From an uncultured Alphaproteobacteria bacterium (GTDB lineage: Bacteria > Pseudomonadota > Alphaproteobacteria > HIMB59 > GCA-002718135): a stretch of DNA of 64,000 nucleotides. Numbering within the stretch: position 1 is the stretch's first letter; every line of letters begins with the position of its first letter. Shown here piece by piece: positions 1 through 9,466 of the stretch. The translations under genes were made by a program, and so were the position numbers. The DNA lies in contig CABYRH010000008.1 of assembly GCA_902521315.1 (NCBI GenBank), positions 1-64,000 on the forward strand. The letters are read 5' to 3'. Under the pieces are notes generated by a model that saw only the letters and a program-made list of their open reading frames with translations, was not told the origin of the DNA and searched no databases.

Positions 1-2
1 TT

Positions 3-1784
3 TTAATTAATGGAAAAAAAGAACCACTTTTTCCAGGTGCTTTCGGTATTTATGGTCATGGAAATGTAGCTTGTATTGGACAAGCAATGGAAGAATATCA
101 AAATGAACTTCCAGGATATAGAGGTCATCATGAGCAAAACATGGCCCTAACTGGAATTGCGTATGCTCGCGCAAAAAGAAGAAAACAAATATTTGTTGCT
201 ACGTCATCAGTAGGACCAGGCGCAACTAACATGGTTACTGCAGCAGCAGTTGCATTAAGCAACAGACTTCCAATTTTACTTTTACCTGGTGATACATTTT
301 CTAGTCGCTTTCCAGACCCAGTTTTACAACAAGTTGAACATTTTAACTCTCCATCAGAAACTCAAAATGATTCATTTAAATCTGTATCAAGATATTTTGA
401 TAGAATAACCAGACCCGAACAAATTTTAACTTCTTTACCTCAAGCAATTAATGTAATGCTTGACCCCGCAGATTGTGGACCAGCAGTAATTTCTATGTCT
501 CAAGATGTTCAAGGAGAGGCTTATGATTATCCTGAAATCTTTTTTGAAGAAAAAATTCATGAAATTAGAAGAATTCATCCTGATCCAAATCAAATACAAA
601 AAGCAGCTGATAAATTAAAAAAATCAAAACAACCTATTATTATTTCTGGAGGAGGTGTTTTATATTCAGAAGCAGAAGAGGAAATATCTGCTTTTGCAAA
701 GAAACATAATATTCCTGTAACTGCAACTGTAATGGGTATTGGATGTATGAATAAAAACGATCCTTATTATATAAGTGCAATTGGATGTTTAGGAGAGGGT
801 TCATCTAATAACCTTGCTACTGATACAGATTTAGCACTAGCTGTAGGAACAAAATTAGGAGACTTTACAACTGGTTCTTGGACGAATTTTGAAAATGAAG
901 ATTTTCAACTTGTATCAATAAATACTTCACGATTTGACACTACAAAACATCGCGCAATTCCTGTTGTAAGTGATGCAAAAATTGGACTTCAAGAATTATC
1001 AAAAGCATTAGCAGATTGGAAAGCACCAGATATTTGGTACCAGCGTTCTATTGAGGAAAGAAATAAATGGGACGAGTATGTTGCTAAAGAGAGTGGGCCA
1101 ACAAACCAAGAATTACCATCTTATGCTCATGCAGTAGGAGCAGTTTATAGAAATTCAGATCCATCAGATATTGTTGTAACTGCAGCAGGAGGACTAGTAG
1201 GCGAAGTGGTTCAAATATGGAAACCTAAAGAATTAAACACCTTTGAAACTGAATGGGGATTTAGTTGCATGAGTTATGAAATATCTGGTGCGCTCGGAAT
1301 TAAAATGGCTAAACCTGATCAAGATGTAATTGTATTTGTAGGAGATGGTTCATACCTATTACAAAATAGCGATATCTACAGTTCTGTTTTGTATGATAAA
1401 AAATTAATCATAGTTGTTTGTGATAATGGCGGTCACATGGTCATTAATAGATTGCAACTAGCTAAAGGCGGGAATGAATATCTTTGTAATCTCAATGCAG
1501 CCAGAGCTACAAATGTACAGTTTGTAGATTTTGAAACACATGCAAAAAGTATGGGGGCAAATGGTGAGACTGTTAAATCTGTTTCTGAGTTGGAGGCTGC
1601 GTTTAAAAGAGCAAAAGAATCTGACAAAACATACGTTATTTCTTTGAAAACAGATGGGTATGAATGGTTAGAAGGTACAGCTTTTTGGGAAAGCCCTACA
1701 CTTGAAGTGGATAATACCGAAGGTAAGAAATCAGCTCTTAATGAATTTTTAGAAGGAAAAAATAAACAACGTAAAGGTGTATAA
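3..1784 (+). CDS. iolD: IolD, 3D-trihydroxycyclohexane-1,2-dione hydrolase (5' end outside window)
   Basis: Thiamine-diphosphate enzyme of myo-inositol catabolism that opens the cyclohexanedione ring. The reading frame is open from base 3, so the first ATG inside the window (base 87) is not the start. The upstream codons already encode the family block FGIYGHGNVACIGQ, followed by YRGHHEQNMA. About 593 residues are visible and the family is usually somewhat over 600, so only a few tens of residues should be missing. The C-terminal ThDP-binding motif is present as GDGSYLLQNSDI followed by DNGGHMVINRLQ. The next gene begins 32 bases downstream on the same strand. The rest of an iol operon presumably lies upstream of the window; no other iol gene is recognisable inside it. 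Confidence 0.92.
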   Translation, partial: LINGKKEPLFPGAFGIYGHGNVACIGQAMEEYQNELPGYRGHHEQNMALTGIAYARAKRRKQIFVATSSVGPGATNMVTAAAVALSNRLPILLLPGDTFSSRFPDPVLQQVEHFNSPSETQNDSFKSVSRYFDRITRPEQILTSLPQAINVMLDPADCGPAVISMSQDVQGEAYDYPEIFFEEKIHEIRRIHPDPNQIQKAADKLKKSKQPIIISGGGVLYSEAEEEISAFAKKHNIPVTATVMGIGCMNKNDPYYISAIGCLGEGSSNNLATDTDLALAVGTKLGDFTTGSWTNFENEDFQLVSINTSRFDTTKHRAIPVVSDAKIGLQELSKALADWKAPDIWYQRSIEERNKWDEYVAKESGPTNQELPSYAHAVGAVYRNSDPSDIVVTAAGGLVGEVVQIWKPKELNTFETEWGFSCMSYEISGALGIKMAKPDQDVIVFVGDGSYLLQNSDIYSSVLYDKKLIIVVCDNGGHMVINRLQLAKGGNEYLCNLNAARATNVQFVDFETHAKSMGANGETVKSVSELEAAFKRAKESDKTYVISLKTDGYEWLEGTAFWESPTLEVDNTEGKKSALNEFLEGKNKQRKGV

Positions 1785-1816
1785 AATAAAATTCTTTTCT
1801 AAAAGTTAAAATTCGT

Positions 1817-2845
1817 ATGAGTAAAAACAAACCAATTATATTAGTTGATCCATATCCTAGAACTATGGACCTACTTTTTTCTAAATCAAATTTAAAATAT
1901 TTAAAAAAAAATTTTAATTTGATTACTGCTTCAAATAAAAATAAAAATAATTTTTATAAAAAAAATTTATCAAAGGCAGATTATATTTTTGGGCAACCCA
2001 ATTTACCTTCATCTTTAATTTCTAAATCTAAAAAACTTAAAGCAATATTTAATGTAGAGAGTAATTTTATGGACAACATGGATTATGATTATTGTTTTAG
2101 AAAAGGAATACATGTTTTAGCAACATCTCCTGTGTTTGCTCAGCCTGTTGCAGAAATGGCAATGGGCCTCACTTTATCAATAGCAAGAAGTATCCATATT
2201 GCTCACTCAGACTTTATTTCAAAAAAAGAAAAATATGGCGGTGCAATAAGTCAGAATAATTTTTTAATAAAAAATAAAACATTTGGTTTGATTGGTTTTG
2301 GTGATTTAGCTAAATCACTTACCCCTATACTGAAGGCATTCTCCAATAATATCGTTGCCTATGATCCTTGGATTCCCAATAAAGAAATCGAAAAATTTGA
2401 TGTGAAACCTACCAGTTTAAATTCATTACTCAAAAATGCTGACATCATTTATGTATTAGCTTCCATTACTTCCTCTAATGAATCTATGATTAATTCTTCT
2501 AAACTTAAATTAATAAAAGATGGATCAGTGTTTGTCTTAATGAGTAGAGCGGCCATAATAAATTTTGATGATTTTTTTAATTTTTTAAAAAATAGAAATG
2601 TTTTTGCTGCTATTGATGTTTTTCCTCAAGAGCCTTTTCCTAAAAATCATAAATTAAGAAAACTCAAAAATGTTATTTTTTCTCCACATAGGGCTGGTGC
2701 ATTAGACAGCGCATTTAAAGAGATGGGTGAATTAGTAATTCAAGATTTAAAACTTATTTCAAAAGGGCTACCTCCTAAATTATGCAAAAAAGCTGAAAGA
2801 GAGACTGTCAAATATTTACGTTCAAAACCAGTTGATATTAATTAA
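1817..2845 (+). CDS. D-2-hydroxyacid dehydrogenase family protein
   Basis: NAD-dependent oxidoreductase of the phosphoglycerate/D-lactate dehydrogenase superfamily, 342 residues. The Rossmann motif GLIGFGDLAKS sits near residue 155. The catalytic triad positions can be placed as the Arg in LMSRAA, the Glu in PQEPFP and the His in SPHRAGA. It lies between iolD and a sugar ABC transporter, which suggests a role in oxidising or reducing a sugar- or inositol-derived 2-hydroxy acid. The substrate cannot be read from the sequence. Codon use is very A/T rich, with runs of Lys and Asn around residues 30-50. The assignment to the superfamily is secure, the specificity is not. Confidence 0.85.
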   Translation: MSKNKPIILVDPYPRTMDLLFSKSNLKYLKKNFNLITASNKNKNNFYKKNLSKADYIFGQPNLPSSLISKSKKLKAIFNVESNFMDNMDYDYCFRKGIHVLATSPVFAQPVAEMAMGLTLSIARSIHIAHSDFISKKEKYGGAISQNNFLIKNKTFGLIGFGDLAKSLTPILKAFSNNIVAYDPWIPNKEIEKFDVKPTSLNSLLKNADIIYVLASITSSNESMINSSKLKLIKDGSVFVLMSRAAIINFDDFFNFLKNRNVFAAIDVFPQEPFPKNHKLRKLKNVIFSPHRAGALDSAFKEMGELVIQDLKLISKGLPPKLCKKAERETVKYLRSKPVDIN

Positions 2846-2865
2846 AATTTATTTAAAAACATATT

Positions 2866-3612
2866 ATGTCAGATAACTTAGTACTGGAAGCCAAATCAGT
2901 TTCAAAATTTTTTGGTACTATTACGGCTCTTCAAAATGTAGATCTTCATTTAAATAAAGGTGAGGTACTAGGTGTCGTTGGGGATAATGGTGCTGGAAAA
3001 TCTACATTAATGAAAGTTTTATCAGGATTATACAAGCCAAGTGAAGGATCACTTTTTTTTGATAAAGAAAAAGTAACTTTAAATAGTCCGAGAGACTCTC
3101 AAAATTTGGGCTTAGAAATGGTTTATCAAGATTTAGCACTAGCTGGGAATCTCCCTATTGGTGATAATATTTTTTTAGGAAGAGAGCCAACAAGAAAAGT
3201 TGGCCCTTTCAATTTTTTGGATCATAAAAAAAGAAAACAGTTAACCGAAGAGCATCTTGCAAAACTAAAAATAAACGTAAAGAGTGCTGATCAAAAGGTT
3301 GAAGAATTATCAGGAGGACAAAGACAAGCAGTTGCAATTGCTAGAGCTACAGCTTTTAATGCAAAAATTGTATTGATGGATGAACCGACAGCTGCACTTG
3401 CTGTTAAAGAAGTTGGAAAGGTTCTAGATTTAATTTTAAATCTTAAAAAGTTAGGTGTTAGTGTAATAGTAATTAGCCATCGAATGGATGATATTTTTAC
3501 TGTTTGTGATCGCGTAATGGCACTTTTTCAAGGAACAAATTTTGCTGAATCAGAATTAAAAAACACTTCAAGAGATGAAGTTATTGGATGGATCATGGGG
3601 AAAAAAGATTAA
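2866..3612 (+). CDS. Sugar ABC importer ATPase, single-domain (transporter 1)
   Basis: ATP-binding subunit of a ribose/fructose-type carbohydrate importer. Walker A is GDNGAGKST, the signature is LSGGQRQ, Walker B is VLMDEP and the switch histidine is in VISHRM. At 248 residues it has one nucleotide-binding domain, unlike the roughly 500-residue fused RbsA/XylG/MglA proteins. This is the FrcA-like arrangement and implies a homodimer. The stop overlaps the permease start as TAATG. No clear Shine-Dalgarno precedes the ATG. The gene order is ATPase, permease, binding protein, the mirror image of the next transporter. Substrate unknown; inositol or a related polyol is plausible from the upstream iolD. 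Confidence 0.9.
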   Translation: MSDNLVLEAKSVSKFFGTITALQNVDLHLNKGEVLGVVGDNGAGKSTLMKVLSGLYKPSEGSLFFDKEKVTLNSPRDSQNLGLEMVYQDLALAGNLPIGDNIFLGREPTRKVGPFNFLDHKKRKQLTEEHLAKLKINVKSADQKVEELSGGQRQAVAIARATAFNAKIVLMDEPTAALAVKEVGKVLDLILNLKKLGVSVIVISHRMDDIFTVCDRVMALFQGTNFAESELKNTSRDEVIGWIMGKKD

Positions 3613-4619
3613 TGGATAAGAATCAAGAATCTTTATTTGTCAGACTCATTCCTTTTTTTGAAAGATATGGAATCTTATTACTTATCCTAATAATGATTGC
3701 TGTTTTGCATTTATTACAACCCGATGTTTTTTTATCATGGAGAAATGTAACAAATGTTTTTAAACAAGTTTCTTGGCAGTCTATGTTAGCACTTGGCGTC
3801 TTTATGGTCATTGTGACTGCAGGAATAGATTTATCAGTTGGTTCAATTATCATGTTATCATTAATGGGACTAGCTATTGCTTCTAAAGCAGGAATGCCTT
3901 GGTATGTCGTCATGTTAGTTGCACCAGCAATTGGATTTTTGTGTGGTATGTTTAATGGTATTGGCATTACGTTACTTCGAATGCCTCATCCATTCATTAT
4001 GACGTTGGGAACGCTATACATATTTAGAGGAATTGGAAACCTTATTTCTGGAGGTGTACCAATAACAGGCTTTGCTGAACAGATAAGAGTTATTGGAAAT
4101 GGTAAAATCAAGCTAGATGCATTTTTTGGAGAAGGGGCAAGAGAATATATACCCACAAGTTTAATTTTAATGATTGTAATATTTTTTATTTTTTGGATAT
4201 TTTTAAATCATACAAGAATTGGTAAATGGATCTACGCAATTGGAGGTAATCCAGGAGCAGCAAGAGCCGCAGGTATTAATGTAGACCGAATTTTAATCGT
4301 AGTTTACACACTGTGTGGTTTCTTAGCTGGTATTGGAGGTTTAATTTTAGCTGGAAGAACGAATTCTGCTTATCCAAATGCTGGTTTACAATCTGAGTTA
4401 GATGCTATTGCGGCCGTCATTATTGGTGGAGCCAGCTTTTTTGGGGGCAGAGGAACGGTTTTAGGTGTGTTTGCCGGAGTCATGATTATGGGTATACTCC
4501 GAAATGGTCTAAATTTAATGAATGTTAGTGTTTTCTGGCAACAAGTTTTGATTGGTTCCATTATTATTTTGGCCGTTTATATTGATGTTCTTAGAAGACA
4601 ACTTGCGACCAGAACATAA
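3612..4619 (+). CDS. Sugar ABC importer permease, RbsC-like (transporter 1)
   Basis: Integral membrane subunit of the BPD_transp_2 (RbsC/XylH/FrcC) family, 335 residues from the chosen start. An in-frame ATG exists at 3588 inside the ATPase gene, but the ATG at 3612 that overlaps the ATPase stop (TAATG) gives the usual N-terminus MDKNQESLFVRLIPFFERYG. Many hydrophobic segments are visible. Family motifs include GIDLSVGSI near residue 75 and GGNPGAARAAGINVDR in the cytoplasmic loop. It is translationally coupled to the preceding ATPase and followed 89 bases later by the binding protein. Confidence 0.9.
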   Translation: MDKNQESLFVRLIPFFERYGILLLILIMIAVLHLLQPDVFLSWRNVTNVFKQVSWQSMLALGVFMVIVTAGIDLSVGSIIMLSLMGLAIASKAGMPWYVVMLVAPAIGFLCGMFNGIGITLLRMPHPFIMTLGTLYIFRGIGNLISGGVPITGFAEQIRVIGNGKIKLDAFFGEGAREYIPTSLILMIVIFFIFWIFLNHTRIGKWIYAIGGNPGAARAAGINVDRILIVVYTLCGFLAGIGGLILAGRTNSAYPNAGLQSELDAIAAVIIGGASFFGGRGTVLGVFAGVMIMGILRNGLNLMNVSVFWQQVLIGSIIILAVYIDVLRRQLATRT

Positions 4620-4708
4620 TATTAAAAAATAATCACTTTCTGACAAACAGTCACTTGATTAGATTTCATTTTTGATTAATGTTTAAAAAAAAATTTTAGG
4701 AGGAAAAA

Positions 4709-5626
4709 ATGAAATTTTTTATTTCTTTAATTACTACTTCTGTATTATTTTTTTCAGGTAGTCTTCTTGCAGGCTCACACGCAAAAACAATAATGCTAAG
4801 TACTAAAGGACCAGGTGCTGGAAACCCTTTTTGGGCTTCAGTTGAAGCTGGTGCTAAAGATGCTGCTGAAGAGTTTGGTGTAAACCTAATCATACTTTCA
4901 CCACCACAAGAAAGTGATGTTATGGCTCAGGTAGCGCAAATTGAAGACCAAATTGCAAAAGGTGTAGACGGTATTGCGATCGCACCAACTGACCCTAACG
5001 CAGTTGCACCAATTCTTGATGATGCAATGGCTTCAGGTGTTCCAGTTGTATACATTGATACTAACGGAATTAATGAAGGTGTAACTTTCATTGGTACAAA
5101 CAATATTAATGGTGCTGCTTTAGCTGCTCAATATATTTGTGATAATGTTCCAAGTGGTTCTGATGTTGCAATCCTTCAAGGTATGATCACTCAAACTACT
5201 GGTCAGCACAGAGCTGAAGGATCTAGTAAAGGTCTTAAAGCATGTGGTATGAACGTTGTTGCTGAACTTCCAGCTAACTGGGATACTGCACAAGGTATGT
5301 CAGTAACTGAAGATATCATCACTGGTAATCCAAATCTAAAAGCAATCTTTGCTTCTAATGATAATATGGGTCTAGGTGCTATCCAAGCATTAAAAAATGC
5401 TGATATGCTAGATGATGTTGTCGTTGTTGGATTTGATGCTAACCCTGATGCTGCCGCAAGTGTAATGGCTGGTGAAATGTCAGCTACTATTGCTCAATTC
5501 TCATACAACATGGGATACATGGGTGTAGAAAATGCACTTAAATTAGCTAATGGTGAGAGCATTCCAGATAATATTGATACTGGAACTGTATTAGTTACTA
5601 AAGAAAACGCTGCAGACTTTATGTAA
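4709..5626 (+). CDS. Periplasmic sugar-binding protein (transporter 1)
   Basis: RbsB-like periplasmic binding protein (Peripla_BP_4 type), 305 residues, delivering substrate to the permease encoded just upstream. A signal peptide covers about residues 1-25, ending near LLAGSHA. The mature part has the two-lobe pattern, with KGVDGIAIAPTDPNAVAP in the first lobe and VVVVGFDANPDAAA in the second. A strong Shine-Dalgarno (AGGAGG, 4698-4703) precedes the ATG and a clear intrinsic terminator follows. Strong initiation with a private terminator fits a binding protein made in excess over its membrane partners. The ligand is not identifiable from sequence alone. Confidence 0.88.
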   Translation: MKFFISLITTSVLFFSGSLLAGSHAKTIMLSTKGPGAGNPFWASVEAGAKDAAEEFGVNLIILSPPQESDVMAQVAQIEDQIAKGVDGIAIAPTDPNAVAPILDDAMASGVPVVYIDTNGINEGVTFIGTNNINGAALAAQYICDNVPSGSDVAILQGMITQTTGQHRAEGSSKGLKACGMNVVAELPANWDTAQGMSVTEDIITGNPNLKAIFASNDNMGLGAIQALKNADMLDDVVVVGFDANPDAAASVMAGEMSATIAQFSYNMGYMGVENALKLANGESIPDNIDTGTVLVTKENAADFM

Positions 5627-5646
5627 GCTGTAGAAGATTGAATTTT

Positions 5647-5674
5647 AAAAGGGCCGCTTTGCGGCCTTTTTTTT
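5647..5674 (+). terminator. Intrinsic terminator after binding protein 1
   Basis: GC-rich stem GGCCGC/GCGGCC (5652-5657 with 5661-5666), loop TTT, extended by an A-run pairing with the T-run, then eight T. It separates transporter 1 from transporter 2. Confidence 0.92.
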
Positions 5675-5746
5675 ATCAATATTTATAATTTTTATATACT
5701 TATCTTTTTTTTTCCTTAAATTAAATCTCATTAAATAGGAGGAATA

Positions 5747-6700
5747 ATGAAAAAATTTATTTTTATTATAGCTTCGGCTATCACTTTTTTAACTATTTCT
5801 TTCTCAGCAAACGCACTTAAAGTAGGTGCACTATATCTTGATACTGCTGGTTTTTTTGGTGAAATCAAATACGGTATAGAAAAAGCTGGAGAAGAAGAGG
5901 GTATCGAACTTACAGGTGCTAATTCTCAAAGTGACGTTGCTAGAGAAGCTGAATTTATAGATACACTTCTTGCAACTGGTGTTGACGTAGTAATTATGTC
6001 GCCAGTGTCAACAGAATCATCTGTTGCGGCTGTTGAAAGACTTGCAGAAGCAGGAGTACCAGTAGTTTGTTACAACACTTGTTTAAATGATGAAGATGCA
6101 AAAAGACTTGCATATGCTTTGGTAACTACAAGTCAAAGAGAGCTAGGATATCCTGTTGGTATTATTGCTGGTAACTGGGCAATTAAAGCAGGAATAGATC
6201 TAAAAATTGGAATTCACAATTGTAATAGATATGAAGCTTGTCAAGAAAGAGAAGATGGTTTTATTGATGGATTAAAATCAACAGGTGTGAATTTTGAAGT
6301 AGTTAACAATCAAGAAGCTTTTTCAAATGATGTTGCAACACAAGTTGGAACAGATATGCTAATTGCAAATCCTGAAATCAATTTAATGTACGCAGCTAAC
6401 GAGGGTGGAACAATAGGTGCCGTTAATGCTGTTCTAGCAGCTGGTCAAATTGGTAAAACATATGTTATGGGTACTGATGCAACAGCAGAGTTGATGAATT
6501 TTGTCAGTGATGGTGAAATTTTGTTAGCAGTTAATTCACAATTCCCAAGAGATATGGGAGCAGGTGCAATGAGAGCTGCATTAAAAGCTGTTAAAGGTGA
6601 AGCAATTGATGAATATGTTCAGTTAACACCTACTAAAGTATTCACTTCAATAGATAAGATAGCAATTGATACTTGGTTATCTGAAAGAGGATACGATTAA
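5747..6700 (+). CDS. Periplasmic sugar-binding protein (transporter 2)
   Basis: Second RbsB-like binding protein, 317 residues. The signal peptide runs to about residue 23 (SFSANA), after which the mature protein starts LKVGALYLDT. The sequence differs clearly from the neighbour at 4709, so this is a distinct substrate system rather than a recent duplicate. The first lobe has GVDVVIMSPVSTESSVAAVE; the hinge region has GVPVVCYNTC with two cysteines, and further cysteines occur in HNCNRYEACQE. A Shine-Dalgarno AGGAGG (5738-5742 region) lies at good spacing. It heads the order binding protein, permease, ATPase. Confidence 0.88.
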   Translation: MKKFIFIIASAITFLTISFSANALKVGALYLDTAGFFGEIKYGIEKAGEEEGIELTGANSQSDVAREAEFIDTLLATGVDVVIMSPVSTESSVAAVERLAEAGVPVVCYNTCLNDEDAKRLAYALVTTSQRELGYPVGIIAGNWAIKAGIDLKIGIHNCNRYEACQEREDGFIDGLKSTGVNFEVVNNQEAFSNDVATQVGTDMLIANPEINLMYAANEGGTIGAVNAVLAAGQIGKTYVMGTDATAELMNFVSDGEILLAVNSQFPRDMGAGAMRAALKAVKGEAIDEYVQLTPTKVFTSIDKIAIDTWLSERGYD

Positions 6701-6710
6701 TTAATCATTT

Positions 6711-6739
6711 AAGGGGTATCTAAAGATACCCCTTTTTTT
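6711..6739 (+). terminator. Hairpin with T-run abutting the permease start
   Basis: Perfect 10-bp stem AAGGGGTATC/GATACCCCTT (6711-6720 with 6725-6734), loop TAAA, then T5. The next base, 6740, is the A of the permease ATG. As an intrinsic terminator or 3'-end stabiliser it would lower permease and ATPase expression relative to the binding protein. See the finding on equivalent hairpins in the other operons. Confidence 0.85.
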
Positions 6740-7732
6740 ATGACAGAACAAACTTTAGAGAAAAATAAAAAGAAAATAAAAATTAGTAATCTTCACGAGA
6801 TTGGATTGTTAATTGCGTTGATTTTAGTTCTTCTTTTATTTTCTTTCACTACTGAAAATTTTTTTACTCAAAGAAATTTCACTAGTATTTTAAGAAGTGC
6901 TTCCTACGTTGGATTAATTGCATTCCCAATGACCTTTGTTTTAATTACAAGGGAAATTGATATTAGTGTTGGCCCTTCTGTTGCATGGTCTGGTTTATTT
7001 TTTGTTATTTTAATTAAGTGGTATGATTTCAGTTATTTTTCATCAGCTGCTATTGTAATTTTATGGGGAATACTTTTAGGTTATTTCATAGGTATTGCTC
7101 GAACAAAATTATTTATTCCAACGTTTATTACAACTTTGGCATTGTGGAGCGCTTTAAGAGGTTACTCTCTATTTGTTACAGAAGGCAGACCCATCGCAAT
7201 AAGTAATAAGGAGTTTCGATATCTTTTTGGTGGTGACATTTTAGGTTTACCAACTGTTACATGGATAATGCTTGGAGCCTTTCTAGTTTTTTGGTTTGCT
7301 AGTAAGTATACAGTCACTGGAACAAATTTTTATGCTGTTGGTGGCAATCCTAAAGCTGCAAGAAATATTGGTATTAATGTTGATAGAGTGAAGATTCTAG
7401 CATTGATAGGAACTAGTCTTTTTGCTGCTATTGTAGGAATATTATTTGTCGCAAGAGTATCTTCAGGTAATGCAAACCTTGCAGATGGCATGGAGTTCGA
7501 TGTTATTGCTGCAGTTGTAGTTGGCGGAACAGCACTCGGAGGTGCAGTAGGAACTATGACTGGCACTTTACTTGGATGTGTATTTATAGCTATGATCAGT
7601 AATGGTTTAATACATTGGGGAATAGATCCAGATTTAAACAAAGTTGTTAAAGGTATTATAATTTTTTTAGCAGTAGTAATTAATTCTAATGTTACTTTTA
7701 AATCGAATTCAGGCGGACCAAAAGAGGATTAA
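6740..7732 (+). CDS. Sugar ABC importer permease, RbsC-like (transporter 2)
   Basis: BPD_transp_2 family membrane permease, 330 residues, partner of the binding protein at 5747 and ATPase at 7732. Hydrophobic segments run through the protein. The conserved EIDISVGPSVAW and GGNPKAARNIGINVDR blocks are present. The start codon follows the T-run of the upstream hairpin directly, so no Shine-Dalgarno is possible. Initiation must be weak, leaderless-like after processing, or dependent on read-through. The stop overlaps the ATPase start as TAATG. Confidence 0.9.
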   Translation: MTEQTLEKNKKKIKISNLHEIGLLIALILVLLLFSFTTENFFTQRNFTSILRSASYVGLIAFPMTFVLITREIDISVGPSVAWSGLFFVILIKWYDFSYFSSAAIVILWGILLGYFIGIARTKLFIPTFITTLALWSALRGYSLFVTEGRPIAISNKEFRYLFGGDILGLPTVTWIMLGAFLVFWFASKYTVTGTNFYAVGGNPKAARNIGINVDRVKILALIGTSLFAAIVGILFVARVSSGNANLADGMEFDVIAAVVVGGTALGGAVGTMTGTLLGCVFIAMISNGLIHWGIDPDLNKVVKGIIIFLAVVINSNVTFKSNSGGPKED

Positions 7733-8472
7733 TGGAGATTCTAGAGTTAAATAATATTTCTAAAAGTTTTGGAGCTATCAAAGCACTAGATAATGTATCA
7801 TTATCTTTACGATCAGGAGAAGTTCTAGGATTAATGGGCGATAATGGTGCTGGGAAATCTACCTTAATAAAAATTATAGCTGGGAACTTTAAACAATCAT
7901 CTGGAACAATAAATTTTGAAAACCAAAAGGTTGAATTTTCAAAACCAATGGAAGCTAGAGATAAAGGTATAGAAGTTGTTTACCAAGATTTAGCATTATG
8001 TGATAATTTAACAGCAGCTTCTAATATTTTTCTTACTAGAGAGATTAAAAGAAATTTTGGATTAATTAAAATCATTAATTTTTCAGAGATGTTTAAAAGA
8101 GCTAAAGATATTTTCAAAGATCTTAAGTCAGAAACATTACCAGATGAAGAAGTGAAAATGATGTCTGGAGGTCAAAGACAGGCAGTGGCTATTGGTAGAA
8201 CAAAATTATCGAAAGCTAAAGTTGTATTGTTAGATGAGCCTACTGCAGCAATTAGTGTAAGACAAGTGGCGGAAGTATTAGAGTTAATTAAGCAACTTAA
8301 AAATCAGGGTATAGCAGTTGTTATCATTAGTCATAGAATGCCCGATGTTTTTGCAGTCAGCGATAGAATTGCAGTACTAAGAAGAGGTCAATTAGTGGCA
8401 AACAAACTTGCAAAAGAAAGTTCGCCTGAAGAAGTTACAGCTTTAATCACAGGCGCTATTGAAAAAGCCTAA
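7732..8472 (+). CDS. Sugar ABC importer ATPase, single-domain (transporter 2)
   Basis: 246-residue ATPase with Walker A GDNGAGKST, signature MSGGQRQ, Walker B VLLDEP and switch loop IISHRM. Single nucleotide-binding domain of FrcA type. Translationally coupled to the permease through a TAATG overlap. A desaturase-superfamily gene follows after 22 bases on the same strand, so the transporter and that enzyme may be cotranscribed. Confidence 0.9.
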   Translation: MEILELNNISKSFGAIKALDNVSLSLRSGEVLGLMGDNGAGKSTLIKIIAGNFKQSSGTINFENQKVEFSKPMEARDKGIEVVYQDLALCDNLTAASNIFLTREIKRNFGLIKIINFSEMFKRAKDIFKDLKSETLPDEEVKMMSGGQRQAVAIGRTKLSKAKVVLLDEPTAAISVRQVAEVLELIKQLKNQGIAVVIISHRMPDVFAVSDRIAVLRRGQLVANKLAKESSPEEVTALITGAIEKA

Positions 8473-8494
8473 TTGTTGATTTATTTTAATATTT

Positions 8495-9466
8495 ATGCAC
8501 GTTGATGATACTTGGTTTAAGCCTGAATTAAACAAAAAATTATTAAAAGAATTATCAAAAAGAAGTGATTGGGAAGGTTTCAAACATTTCGGAATTTACT
8601 TCTTTTTTTTATTCTTATTTGGTTTTCTTACCTACCTAACCTGGGGAAGCTTATTAGCCTTACCCCTTCTCATCTGCTACAGTACGATATGGGCTTATAG
8701 CCCATCTAATTGGCATGAAACACTACATCGGACAGCATTTAAAAATAAAACATTAAACGATTTTTTTTATTATGTTAGTTCCTTTATGGCTAACATGGAG
8801 CCAGTAAGATGGAGATGGAGTCATACTTTCCATCATAGTCATACTCTTCAAACACATGGTGATTATGATCACGAGATACAATTAACAAGACCAACAGATT
8901 TAATACATTTCTTTTGTCAATTTATTCCATTTGGACAACTGATCTATCCGCATAAAACTCTTCAGTTCGAAATAGTAAAACACTCAATGGGTTACTTAAC
9001 AGATGTTGTAAAACAGAATGCTCCAGAAAAAGAAAAATCAATTATAATTAGAAATTCAAGATTGTTTGTGTTGTTGTGGTTACTAATTATTTCAATTTCG
9101 ATATATTATAATTCTTGGTTACCAATTTTTTTATTCCTACTTCCAAATTATTTAGGAGCACCTCTAAACCAAATTGTTAACATAACACAACATTTGGGTG
9201 TGCCATTTGATGTTAAAGATCATCGATTAACAACTCATAATATAAAATTAAATCCTATCTTTAGTTTTTTATATTATCATATGGAATATCATCTTGAGCA
9301 CCATCTATTTCCAACTGTGCCATCTTATAATCTTCCAAAATTACATAACCTTATCAAAGATCAAATACCTAAACCGCATCCTTCATTATTTTCATTTTGG
9401 AAATCAGTTCTTCCGTCTGTAATTAAACAAGCTTACAATTCAAATCATACATACAAAATGTATTAA
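8495..9466 (+). CDS. Membrane di-iron fatty-acid-desaturase-superfamily protein, MocD-like (paralog 1)
   Basis: 323-residue integral membrane protein with the three histidine clusters of the FA_desaturase family: HETLH (74-78), HTFHH (110-114) and HLEHH (266-270). The conserved TQH and KDHRLTT segments precede the last cluster. The family includes desaturases and hydroxylases, among them the rhizopine-catabolism protein MocD proposed to act in O-demethylation. The gene follows sugar importer 2 directly, and two paralogs lie nearby, each close to uptake or sugar-enzyme genes. A role on a sugar- or polyol-derived substrate is therefore inferred rather than lipid desaturation. An electron donor (Rieske ferredoxin and reductase) is not encoded in the window. 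The 3' end overlaps the convergent PanB-like gene by four bases. Confidence 0.8.
   Translation: MHVDDTWFKPELNKKLLKELSKRSDWEGFKHFGIYFFFLFLFGFLTYLTWGSLLALPLLICYSTIWAYSPSNWHETLHRTAFKNKTLNDFFYYVSSFMANMEPVRWRWSHTFHHSHTLQTHGDYDHEIQLTRPTDLIHFFCQFIPFGQLIYPHKTLQFEIVKHSMGYLTDVVKQNAPEKEKSIIIRNSRLFVLLWLLIISISIYYNSWLPIFLFLLPNYLGAPLNQIVNITQHLGVPFDVKDHRLTTHNIKLNPIFSFLYYHMEYHLEHHLFPTVPSYNLPKLHNLIKDQIPKPHPSLFSFWKSVLPSVIKQAYNSNHTYKMY

Noticed and set aside
3623..3967. 114-residue minus-strand frame inside permease 1
   Set aside because: Antisense shadow of a membrane protein gene with no ribosome binding site or recognisable motif. Similar shadows at 7330-7641, 13794-14078 and 59610-59909 were dropped for the same reason.
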